A stretch of DNA of 64,000 nt from Lachnospiraceae bacterium (lineage in GTDB: Bacteria; Bacillota; Clostridia; Lachnospirales; Lachnospiraceae): contig JAFZRZ010000071.1 of the NCBI GenBank assembly GCA_017619635.1, positions 1-64,000 on the forward strand. The letters run 5' to 3'. The notes beneath the pieces were generated by a model. That model worked only from the letters and a program-made list of their open reading frames with translations, was not told where the DNA came from and did not search any database. Of this stretch, positions 7,814 to 13,126 are shown one piece after another (position 1 is the first letter of the stretch; the number at the start of each line of letters is the position of its first letter). The translations under genes were made by a program, and so were the position numbers.

Positions 7814-7895
7814 TGCGCCGCTCTGGACTCGAACCAGAAATGCCGAAGCCACGATTTTACAGACCGCTGCGATAACCAATTCCGCTCACCGACGC
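7814..7895 (-). tRNA. tRNA-Tyr (GTA)
   Basis: The anticodon loop is CTGTAAA on GCGGT/ATCGT, with the long variable arm expected of bacterial tRNA-Tyr. The tyrosine leader's stop codon abuts its 5' end. Confidence 0.93.
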
Positions 7896-7928
7896 TTATT
7901 CCTTGATATAGTAATAGTCAGTTTCCAT
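7896..7928 (-). CDS. Tyrosine-rich leader peptide abutting tRNA-Tyr
   Basis: The 10-residue frame METDYYYIKE has a strong AGGAGG site 7 bases before the ATG. It contains three consecutive Tyr codons (TAT TAC TAT). Its TAA ends at the base next to the tRNA-Tyr 5' end, so a terminating ribosome would sit on the tRNA. Confidence 0.62.
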   Translation of the reverse strand: METDYYYIKE

Positions 7929-7967
7929 ATCTATTCCTCCTTTTATTTTTTTATACCCGATATCAGA

Positions 7968-8027
7968 TTTGAACTGATACTGTATGATCTCTGAAACCAT
8001 CGTCTCTGCCTGTTGGACTAATCGGGT
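7968..8027 (-). tRNA. tRNA with CAG anticodon but short variable loop
   Basis: The acceptor ACCCGAT pairs with ATCGGGT. The anticodon stem ATGGT/ATCAT carries loop TTCAGAG, giving anticodon CAG (codon CUG, Leu). The variable loop is only about 5 bases, unlike a bacterial class II tRNA-Leu. The 3' half begins near 7953. It is the last of five tRNAs with Leu anticodons, so leucine is likely but not certain. Confidence 0.75.
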
Positions 8028-8030
8028 TTA

Positions 8031-8113
8031 TACACCCAGAGGGACTTGAACCCTCATGCCATTAAGGCGTCGGAGCTTAAATCCGGTGTGTATTCCAATT
8101 CCACCATGGGTGC
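8031..8113 (-). tRNA. tRNA-Leu (TAA)
   Basis: The anticodon loop is TTTAAGC with a 14-base variable arm, class II. Confidence 0.92.
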
Positions 8114-8116
8114 TTA

Positions 8117-8197
8117 TGCGCCCGGTGAGATTCGAACTCACACGCTTCATAGCTTCAGATCCTTAATCTGATATGTCTTCCATTCCAACACGAGCGC
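8117..8197 (-). tRNA. tRNA-Leu (AAG)
   Basis: The stem TCAGA/TCTGA carries loop TTAAGGA, with a class II variable arm. A34 is unusual for bacterial leucine tRNAs and would need inosine to read CUC. Confidence 0.9.
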
Positions 8198-8201
8198 CTA
8201 G

Positions 8202-8276
8202 TAGACGAGAAGGGATTCGAACCCTCAATGAAACATATTTTGAGTATGTCATGTATGCCAGTTCCATCACTCGTCT
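8202..8276 (-). tRNA. tRNA-Leu-like (CAA), short variable loop
   Basis: The acceptor AGACGAG pairs with CTCGTCT and stem ACATA/TATGT carries loop CTCAAAA. The variable loop is only about 6 bases, as in the CAG tRNA and unlike the TAA, AAG and TAG members. Confidence 0.85.
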
Positions 8277-8279
8277 ATA

Positions 8280-8366
8280 TGTGACTGACGAGAGTCGAAC
8301 TCGTATCCTACTAGACTTCGGGGCAGATCCTAAATCTGCTGTGTATACCATTTCCACCACAATCAC
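8280..8366 (-). tRNA. tRNA-Leu (TAG)
   Basis: The stem GCAGA/TCTGC carries loop TTTAGGA, with an 18-base variable arm. It is the first tRNA behind the leucine leader, whose TGA overlaps nucleotides 2-4 of this tRNA. Confidence 0.92.
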
Positions 8367-8422
8367 GCACTATTCAGTTCGTTTAAGCCTCGCAACAGAG
8401 GCAATACGAGTCGTAACAACAT
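8363..8422 (-). CDS. Leucine-rich leader peptide upstream of five Leu-anticodon tRNAs
   Basis: The 19-residue frame MLLRLVLPLLRGLNELNSA has GAGG 9 bases before the ATG. Eight of its 19 codons are Leu (TTG, TTA, CTC, TTG, CTG, TTG, TTA, CTG), sampling the codons read by the TAA, CAA, CAG and AAG tRNAs that follow. The stop overlaps the 5' end of tRNA-Leu(TAG). A hairpin, GCCTC with GAGGC, lies inside the coding part, where stalled ribosomes would affect it. Confidence 0.72.
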   Translation of the reverse strand: MLLRLVLPLLRGLNELNSA

Positions 8423-8493
8423 ATCTTTTTCCTCTTAATTACTTCATCATTTGTTTTAATTGCATCATTTTGGATATTTATGATGCTATTGAG

Positions 8494-8566
8494 AGCTTCT
8501 CCACGGACTCGAACCGTGATTATTACTGCTTACAAGGCAGTTGCCATACCATTAGGCGAGAGAAGC
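8494..8566 (-). tRNA. tRNA-Thr (TGT)
   Basis: The stem ACTGC/GCAGT carries loop CTTGTAA, with acceptor GCTTCTC/GAGAAGC. Confidence 0.94.
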
Positions 8567-8572
8567 ATGTTA

Positions 8573-8647
8573 TGGATCGTCAGGGACTTGAACCCCAGAC
8601 CTGACGGTTATGAGCCGCCTGCTCTAAACCAACTGAGCTAACGATCC
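8573..8647 (-). tRNA. tRNA-Met (CAT), elongator-like
   Basis: The anticodon loop is CTCATAA on GGCGG/CCGTC, with perfect acceptor GGATCGT/ACGATCC. A tRNA-Ile2 with a lysidine-modified CAT cannot be excluded. Confidence 0.88.
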
Positions 8648-8672
8648 GCATCGCATTATACAAATTTTAAAG

Positions 8673-8745
8673 AGCCCGTAACGAGAATCGAACTCGTATC
8701 AACTGCTTGGAAGGCAGTTATGCTAATCCTTTATACCACACGGAC
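8673..8745 (-). tRNA. tRNA-Gly (TCC)
   Basis: The acceptor GTCCGTG pairs with TACGGGC and the anticodon loop is CTTCCAA. The base before its 5' end is the last A of the CCA-ending tRNA-like RNA at 8746-8800. Confidence 0.92.
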
Positions 8746-8800
8746 TGGTGGCAGCCCTACGGTTCATGACACCGCGACCCTGCAGGGTTTTGAGGCTGCT
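8746..8800 (-). ncRNA. tRNA-like mini RNA 1, ends in CCACCA
   Basis: About 55 bases fold as an acceptor-like stem (GCAGCC with GGCTGC), a compact hairpin ACCCTGCAGGGT in place of the D- and anticodon arms, and a T-arm-like hairpin CGGT-GTCATGA-ACCG. It ends CCACCA exactly where tRNA-Gly(TCC) begins, so RNase P cleavage at the tRNA would create a CCA 3' end. Most neighbouring tRNAs do not encode CCA. It could instead be a regulatory helix. Confidence 0.5.
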
Positions 8801-8861
8801 AACTCTTTTCTAAATCTACTCGCCATGTACTTTCATTGTCTAACAAAAAGAGTATTTTCAA

Positions 8862-8935
8862 AGCGATCGACGAGCCACGATCTCGCAACCTCCGACTTGG
8901 CAAGCCGGTGCTCTGCCTACTTGAGCTACGACCAC
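8862..8935 (-). tRNA. tRNA-Gly (GCC) with unusual T-loop
   Basis: The acceptor GTGGTCG pairs with CGATCGC and stem CCGGC/GTCGG carries loop TTGCCAA. The T-loop is ATCGTGG, with the same A54/U58 swap as tRNA-Trp. A strong 12-bp hairpin (about 8937-8968) lies just upstream. Confidence 0.85.
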
Positions 8936-9011
8936 ATGCGGGACATCGAAAGTGCCTGTTTCCGACATCCCTATATTGTTATTAAGGTTCTGCAAAGATT
9001 TCTCCTTTGCG

Positions 9012-9082
9012 GTGACTATCGAGAATTGAACTCGAATCCTCGGGATCACACCCCGATGTAATAGCCGTTATACCATAGTCAC
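9012..9082 (-). tRNA. tRNA-His (GTG)
   Basis: The stem TCGGG/CCCGA carries loop GTGTGAT, with discriminator C73. The base at -1 is T rather than the G normally required by HisRS. Confidence 0.9.
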
Positions 9083-9084
9083 AG

Positions 9085-9158
9085 TAGCTCCAAGGAGGCT
9101 CGAACTCCCGTTTCTGCCTTGAAAGGGCAACGTCCTATTCCGGTTAGACGATGGAGCC
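9085..9158 (-). tRNA. tRNA-Glu (TTC), copy 2
   Basis: The stem TTGCC/GGCAG carries loop CTTTCAA, with a canonical T-arm. Confidence 0.92.
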
Positions 9159-9164
9159 ATATAA

Positions 9165-9236
9165 TACCCGATGAGGGAGTTGAACCCTGCGTCTTCTGAC
9201 TGAGAATCAGATATCACTACCGTTAGACCAATCGGG
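9165..9236 (-). tRNA. tRNA-Glu (CTC)
   Basis: The stem TCTGA/TCAGA carries loop TTCTCAG, with acceptor GCCCGAT/ATCGGGT. Confidence 0.91.
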
Positions 9237-9242
9237 CTAAAT

Positions 9243-9313
9243 AGCGGAGACGGGATTCGAACCCGCGATCTCAAGGTTATGAGCCTTGCAAGGAACCGCT
9301 CCTCCACTCCGCA
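9243..9313 (-). tRNA. tRNA-Met-like (CAT), copy 2
   Basis: The stem CAAGG/CCTTG carries loop CTCATAA. It lacks the three G:C pairs of an initiator anticodon stem, so it is an elongator or Ile2 tRNA. Confidence 0.85.
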
Positions 9314-9315
9314 GT

Positions 9316-9387
9316 TGAGATGACCGGACTTGAACCGACACATTCCTGAACCCAAATCAGGAGGGCTACCAATTACCCAACATCTCA
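9316..9387 (-). tRNA. tRNA-Pro (TGG)
   Basis: The stem CCTGA/TCAGG carries loop TTTGGGT, with perfect acceptor TGAGATG/CATCTCA. Confidence 0.93.
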
Positions 9388-9442
9388 ATATACAAGATCC
9401 ATTCGCTTGGGCCGCTTCAAGATATCAATCCAACGGATCCTA

Positions 9443-9595
9443 TGTGTTTACAATACTTTGTGCCAATTCGGCTTCCCGTATGTCTAACGGTACAAGGAGT
9501 CTCACCTGTACGAAATCTCTTTGAGAGAGCAACCTCTCTAAAGATTTCTGTGAATACGTTCATTCGCGACTGACTCGTATCCATACAAAGTATTG
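9443..9595 (-). ncRNA. Multi-helix RNA domain closed by an 11-bp stem
   Basis: CAATACTTTGT and ACAAAGTATTG form a perfect 11-bp closing helix about 130 bases apart. Inside are GGATACG/CGTATTC, a long GAAATC-AGAGAG/CTCTCT-GATTTC hairpin, GTACAGG/CCTTGTAC with a 7-base loop, and CCGT/ACGG. It lies between tRNA-Val and tRNA-Pro. No known RNA family was recognised; RNase P and group I intron signatures are absent. Confidence 0.55.
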
Positions 9596-9667
9596 AATTT
9601 TGCGGTAAAACTGTTCGTAAAATCCGCTACGTACCGTCGTACGCTTTGCTTGTTCACAGTTTTTAAG

Positions 9668-9738
9668 TTCGGAATAGTGGAATCGAACCACTTCACTCGG
9701 TTTGTAAGACCGATGCACTCCCGTTATGCAAATCCCGA
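9668..9738 (-). tRNA. tRNA-Val (TAC)
   Basis: The stem TCGGT/ACCGA carries loop CTTACAA, with acceptor TCGGGAT/ATTCCGA. Confidence 0.93.
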
Positions 9739-9882
9739 ATATCGGGCTACTTGATTGCGTGCCGCACTTGGCCTTCGCGCGACCGATAGCGCCCTTTTAC
9801 CCGAAGCTGTTAAGGTTGCTATCCTAAAAGGTATTCCTGACTGCGCTTGAGCATGTAACACTTTTCAAAAACTCCTACGACG
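9739..9882 (-). ncRNA. Structured spacer upstream of tRNA-Val
   Basis: The minus strand can form CCTTTTA/TAAAAGG, GCGC/GCGC and GCC/GGC hairpins. AGGAG lies 10 bases before a GTG that opens a short frame running into tRNA-Val. Neither a clear leader nor a named RNA could be assigned. Confidence 0.35.
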
Positions 9883-9955
9883 TGGACCACACGAGGATCG
9901 AACTCGCCGTCTCAAGTTTGCAAAACTTGCGTCACCCCATTGCGACTTCTGGCCC
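9883..9955 (-). tRNA. tRNA-Ala (TGC)
   Basis: The stem CAAGT/ACTTG carries loop TTTGCAA, with a canonical GCGAG/CTCGT T-arm. The acceptor has one terminal mismatch. Confidence 0.92.
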
Positions 9956-9963
9956 AAATTTAA

Positions 9964-10037
9964 CGACTCGAACGGGGCTTGAACCCGTGACCTCCGCCGT
10001 GACAGGGCGGCATTCTAACCAACTAAACTACCGAGCC
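9964..10037 (-). tRNA. tRNA-Asp (GTC)
   Basis: The stem CCGCC/GGCGG carries loop CTGTCAC, with discriminator G73. Confidence 0.94.
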
Positions 10038-10100
10038 ATTATTGGCTGCCTTATTATGACGGTTGGCATTTAATATATCCTCGTCGGGAATATAACCACA

Positions 10101-10173
10101 TGCCTTGTATTCGAGTCGAACGAATTCCTTCTGTGCTTCAAACAGACGCTTCTACCGAGTTAGCTTACAAGGC
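10101..10173 (-). tRNA. tRNA-Phe (GAA)
   Basis: The stem TCTGT/ACAGA carries loop TTGAAGC, with perfect acceptor GCCTTGT/ACAAGGC. An 8-bp hairpin GGATAAAG/CTTTATCC ends just before its 5' end, inside a short frame with two Phe codons and an AAAGGA site. Confidence 0.93.
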
Positions 10174-10293
10174 GGGATAAAGTTAATTTTTGCTTTATCC
10201 TTTCTAAATCGTTTGTTCATTTTTCAAGGTTCCTTTCATGTAAAACTCATGTTTTTAATGTTTAAATCCCATGTGCCTGTTATGAGATTTGAG

Positions 10294-10365
10294 CGGAAAC
10301 GGTAGGGCTCGAACCTACAACCCCTCGGTTAACAGCCGAGTGCTCTACCATTGAGCTACGGATCC
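10294..10365 (-). tRNA. tRNA-Asn (GTT)
   Basis: The stem CTCGG/CCGAG carries loop CTGTTAA. The acceptor GGATCCG/CGTTTCC has two internal mismatches. It directly follows the HNH gene. Confidence 0.85.
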
Positions 10366-10374
10366 ATATTGTTG

Positions 10375-10974
10375 TTATTCAGATATAGTCGCAGTCGTAA
10401 TTGCATTTTTCTTTTCCCTATTGCGTCTAAATGTTTCTAGTCCTCTCTGAACCTTTGTACCATAGTTATTGTTATATTTTCTTGTACAATATTCCAAATT
10501 ATCCAATCTGTTATTTGTAGGATCTTCGTCTTTATGATTTACTTCTGGCAAATTTAATGGGTTCGTCAAAAATGTTTGTGCTACCAATCTATGTACTAAA
10601 AAATAATGATTTTTCGAGTCTTTAGTTAGATTTACAAGCATATATTTTTTTGTTTTTGTATGCCACGGCTTTAAAATACGACCTTTTTTAACATAGTTCC
10701 GAAATTCATTCTTTATAACCCGATCACATGAACGAACTCTTCCTAAATTTGAACATTGATAAAAATTTTCCCATCCCGGAATGTCTTTCCAAACTTCGTT
10801 TTCAAAATCACGCATTGTGTTATATGTTTCTTTTATCGTTGCAAAATTTTCATGTTTTCCTGTTAAATGATTAGCTATATCTTCTACAGCCTGTTTATAA
10901 AGAATCATCGACTCTTTATTCGCAATAAAATCTTCAGGGTGTGAAATGATATGTAATATACTTTCTTCTGTCAT
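10375..10974 (-). CDS. HNH homing-type endonuclease (NUMOD4-HNH)
   Basis: The 199-residue protein has a NUMOD4-like region (EVWKDIPGWENFYQCSNLGR) and an HNH core (PEVNHKDEDPTNNRLDNLEYCT). Phage endonucleases of this kind nick or cut DNA near their own gene and spread by homing. AAAGGAG precedes the start. It sits between tRNA-Asn and a decayed tRNA with a similar 5' half, consistent with homing into a tRNA locus. Confidence 0.9.
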   Translation of the reverse strand: MTEESILHIISHPEDFIANKESMILYKQAVEDIANHLTGKHENFATIKETYNTMRDFENEVWKDIPGWENFYQCSNLGRVRSCDRVIKNEFRNYVKKGRILKPWHTKTKKYMLVNLTKDSKNHYFLVHRLVAQTFLTNPLNLPEVNHKDEDPTNNRLDNLEYCTRKYNNNYGTKVQRGLETFRRNREKKNAITTATISE

Positions 10975-10996
10975 AAATATCTCCTTTTTTTTATAA

Positions 10997-11068
10997 AGCT
11001 CCCGGAGGGATTTGAACCCCCCAACCCGCTGCTTACAGGCAGCCGCTCTACCGTTAAGCTACGGATTC
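10997..11068 (-). pseudogene. Decayed tRNA (Asn- or Thr-derived)
   Basis: The D- and T-arms are recognisable, but the anticodon loop on GCTGC/GCAGC has only six bases (CTGTAA) and the acceptor has two mismatches. The 5' half resembles tRNA-Asn at 10294-10365. Loss of one T from CTGTTAA would explain the loop. Confidence 0.7.
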
Positions 11069-11081
11069 ATATTTTGTTAAA

Positions 11082-11116
11082 TAAAAAATCGCCTGAAGTT
11101 TTACTTTCAGACGATC
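11082..11116 (-). terminator. Intrinsic terminator within the tRNA region
   Basis: TCGTCTGAA pairs with TTCAGGCGA, followed by TTTTTTATTT on the minus strand, upstream of the decayed tRNA. Confidence 0.75.
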
Positions 11117-11364
11117 GCGTTTGTTCTTCTATATGTAAGTTCTTATGTCCGTTGTAGTACGTCCTTACATCGCAATCGTCCTTTTCCTGCAATATGTCCT
11201 TCTATTCCCGTTGTGGGTTCAGAATCGGCCTGCAAGCCATAACTAGAGATTATGAGAGAGCATGCAAAACCAAGCATATCGATACCGTATGCTTTGACTT
11301 GCTTGTTTAACTGATTGTTCCATGTTCTTCTCATTGTTTGCTTCTTTATCCTCACTGTTTAAAC

Positions 11365-11428
11365 TATAAAAAAATAGTGCCGTCAATTATCTTTGAATAT
11401 CAAAAATAATCGAACAGGCACTTTCGAT
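11365..11428 (-). ncRNA. Short RNA with competing hairpins
   Basis: Transcription from the sigma-70-like promoter would run into AGTGCC...GGCACT followed by seven T residues, an intrinsic terminator. The 5' arm AGTGCC also lies in the loop of a rival hairpin, ATCGAA/TTCGAT. It could be a small RNA of about 65 bases or an attenuator for the tRNA region. Confidence 0.5.
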
Positions 11429-11434
11429 GGTTTA

Positions 11435-11463
11435 ATGATACACCATTGAAAATATCTTGTCAA
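11435..11463 (-). promoter_or_regulatory. Consensus sigma-70-type promoter
   Basis: TTGACA, 17 bp, TATCAT on the minus strand. The -35 is perfect and the -10 matches five of six positions. It is unlike the class A and B promoters elsewhere and would be read by unmodified host RNA polymerase. Confidence 0.75.
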
Positions 11464-11772
11464 TATATTTTTGACATTTTTTTGGAGTGTATCGCAGGAG
11501 TTCTTTTATACCTGCCCCTGCGAGAAAAGGTATGAGGTGATAATACTGATGTCATTGATTGGGCGCAGTATCATGTATCTTTAAACGCATATCGCGATTA
11601 AATTCGGAGGTGGACTTCATATCAAAGACCTGACCGCTACAATAAAAGTCTCTTTTTTGTCGATGAAGATCGGTTTACTGGTTACAATATGATCAAACCA
11701 ATAATACGAAGTCCCAATATGCACGCATAAATGCACTCTCAACTGATCTTGATGGGCACAAAACAGTTGAAA

Positions 11773-11823
11773 TAACAGATACAGGATTCGAACCTGTCCT
11801 TACATACCCAGTGTATATCCGTT
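11773..11823 (-). ncRNA. tRNA-like mini RNA 3
   Basis: The acceptor AACGGAT pairs with ATCTGTT over 7 bp and the T-arm is canonical (ACAGG-TTCGAAT-CCTGT). Only about 19 bases lie between, forming ATAC-ACTGG-GTAT. The architecture is the same as mini RNA 2, but with different T-arm bases. Confidence 0.55.
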
Positions 11824-11918
11824 GATATATATATTTATTTGTCATTGAACACTGGAGGTGGGGCCCTGAACTCTTCTCAAAACAGAGCCCCTCTAAATGC
11901 ACCTAAGATTAGGTGTAA

Positions 11919-11968
11919 TGACAGATATGAGGTTCGAACTCATCTTTAAAGCCCTCTGCTTATCTGTC
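11919..11968 (-). ncRNA. tRNA-like mini RNA 2
   Basis: A perfect 7-bp acceptor (GACAGAT/ATCTGTC) and a perfect T-arm (ATGAG-TTCGAAC-CTCAT) enclose only 18 bases, which form AAGC-AGAGG-GCTT. It lacks separate D- and anticodon arms. The T-arm should support CCA addition and tRNA-processing enzymes. Confidence 0.6.
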
Positions 11969-11971
11969 TGA

Positions 11972-12062
11972 TGCCGCCTTATTTGCCTCCGGGCGGTTCG
12001 GAGGGGTAAATAAATTTCTTCGAAAGGAGGTTTTCACGTAATGACCAACGTGACGGCGGCAG
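11972..12062 (-). ncRNA. GC-rich structured element
   Basis: GCCGCC/GGCGGC closes a domain with CACG/CGTG and CTCCG/CGGAG hairpins, between mini RNA 2 and the tmRNA. On the plus strand the same stretch has AAAGGAGG before an ATG opening a 30-codon frame across the tmRNA 3' end. It is unclear which strand matters. Confidence 0.4.
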
Positions 12063-12096
12063 TGTCAGCCATATACACTGTTTTAGTCCGCCTTAG

Positions 12097-12495
12097 TGGA
12101 CCTGACGGGAGTCGAACCCGTGTCCAAAAGTAATAATCACATAAAAATCTACAGCTTATCCATATGATGCCAAATTTACCTCTTTGACTGATATATGGAT
12201 ACCTCGTTTAAGGTTTGGCGATATCGCAGTCTCACCGGATCTTCTGCATCTCACGCCTGTTGATATCTCCGGCATATGTTACGAAGTATTACTTAAGTCA
12301 CTGGAAAGTTGAGGACTTCGCATACCATCTTTCACAGAACCAAGAGGTCAAGCCTCCGGACTTGTTCGCCATGATCCTAAAAGGATTAAGCTGCAAGTGC
12401 TACAGGACGATTAGCGTCTGTATTTAAGTTTGGTTATAGGTGACCGACCGCTGCATCTTATGTTTTCTTACCCCTGTCGAAACCTTTACAAGCCC
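12097..12495 (-). ncRNA. ssrA: tmRNA
   Basis: The tRNA-like ends pair as GGGCTTG with CAGGTCC. The 5' domain has the conserved TTTCGACAGGGG and the 3' end has GGGTTCGACTCCCGTC. A tag frame ends with GCT AAT CGT CCT GTA GCA CTT GCA GCT TAA (stop at 12386-12388), giving ...NRPVALAA with the usual hydrophobic ALAA degron. CCA is not encoded. At about 399 bases it is slightly long. It rescues stalled ribosomes with SmpB and marks the product for proteolysis. Confidence 0.93.
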
Positions 12496-12504
12496 ATATT
12501 TAAT

Positions 12505-12640
12505 TATATTTTGAGACGTTACCACCGCTCTACCGAAGAACAAAATTCTTTCCCAGTCGGATATCCGTACTGCCTCGGCCCTCGACATTAGTCGTTCATA
12601 AAGTTTTATTTAACGTCTACGCTTTCAAGAGACGTAAAAG
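12505..12640 (-). ncRNA. Switch-like structured RNA upstream of tmRNA
   Basis: AGACGT can pair upstream with ACGTCT, or, as AGACGTTA, with TAACGTCT next to the tmRNA. The second pairing encloses CGAC/GTCG, CAGT-CGG/CCG-ACTG and a GAAAGAA/TTCTTC hairpin. The two are mutually exclusive. No protein gene fits this stretch. Confidence 0.45.
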
Positions 12641-12663
12641 AAAGGATTTAAAACAACTGAATA

Positions 12664-12837
12664 TCAATAAACATGAATATGACCATGCTCATTTACGATT
12701 AACTTTAACTGTCCTCCATTGTGGGGAACGAACTTTGTTCCTGCTGTCATATCTTTGTCTTTCGACTTTGCAAAAGATAAAGCAGCATTGATCTCTGACA
12801 TTGTGTATTCTCTATTATCAAAAACTATTAAACTCAC
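12664..12837 (-). CDS. Small protein, 57 aa
   Basis: The frame starts at GTG with AAAGGAG 8 bases upstream and reads MSLIVFDNREYTMSEINAAL at its N-terminus, ending HGHIHVY. The family is unknown. A class B promoter with a CTAC-N4-GTAG operator lies directly upstream, shared in design with the 173-residue gene at 30849. Confidence 0.7.
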   Translation of the reverse strand: MSLIVFDNREYTMSEINAALSFAKSKDKDMTAGTKFVPHNGGQLKLIVNEHGHIHVY

Positions 12838-12873
12838 TTATTGTCTCCTTTTATTATTGTGTCTAATTTGGAT

Positions 12874-12891
12874 CTACATTAGTAGACATTT
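12874..12891. promoter_or_regulatory. Operator-like inverted repeat, copy 1
   Basis: CTAC-ATTA-GTAG followed by ACATTT lies just downstream of the class B promoter of the 57-residue gene. Confidence 0.6.
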
Positions 12892-12906
12892 AACTCTTAT
12901 AATATG

Positions 12907-12946
12907 AGTATGAATTATTTATTTTAAAAGTAAAAATTTTGTGCAA
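12907..12946 (-). promoter_or_regulatory. Class B promoter
   Basis: TTGCAC, 28 bp, CATACT, then CATATTATAAG; it drives the 57-residue gene. Confidence 0.7.
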
Positions 12947-13029
12947 AAATTTTAAATGATATTTAAATTGTAAATAGAGCCGATTTATTTATAGGGACTG
13001 GGGTTTTTATCGCTGCGGTTTCCAAGTAT

Positions 13030-13067
13030 CTACGATAGTAGACATTTATAATATAAATATGGTTTAT
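13030..13067 (-). promoter_or_regulatory. Promoter with operator copy 2
   Basis: CATATTTATATTATAAATG is followed by CTACTATCGTAG. Over about 26 bp it is almost identical to 31467-31492. It points into 12950-13020, which has no gene, so it may make a short RNA or a longer leader for the 57-residue gene. Confidence 0.6.
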
Positions 13068-13095
13068 ATAAAATCAAAAATAGTCTATTCCATAA

Positions 13096-13124
13096 GAAAA
13101 CGCCTCATAACGAAGCGTTTTTAG
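13096..13124 (-). terminator. Terminator of the 132-aa gene
   Basis: AACGC pairs with GCGTT, followed by TTTC on the minus strand, directly after the stop codon. Confidence 0.6.
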
Positions 13125-13126
13125 GA

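Noticed and set aside
7953..8027. Reading the CAG tRNA as an opal suppressor (TCA) by shifting the anticodon
   Set aside because: The only good anticodon stem, ATGGT/ATCAT, places CAG at positions 34-36; the shifted register has no stem.
8163..9524. Open frames of 60-140 codons on both strands across the tRNA array
   Set aside because: They run through consecutive tRNA genes, translate T-arm sequences (SNPVS-like repeats), and lack ribosome-binding sites.
9388..9660. RNase P RNA or a group I intron in the structured spacer
   Set aside because: The conserved RNase P core and the group I P7/guanosine-site motifs could not be found.
11143..11355. A 70-codon minus-strand frame
   Set aside because: No Shine-Dalgarno precedes any start and composition is not coding-like; it lies downstream of a terminator in an RNA-rich region.
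11693..11902. A 69-codon minus-strand frame, with several Tyr codons
   Set aside because: It crosses tRNA-like mini RNA 3 and has no ribosome-binding site; the Tyr codons come from a TATATA run.
12042..12134. Plus-strand 30-codon frame with a strong AAAGGAGG site, antisense to the tmRNA 3' end
   Set aside because: The sequence is better explained by the minus-strand GC-rich element and tmRNA; coding support is absent. Kept only as a remark.
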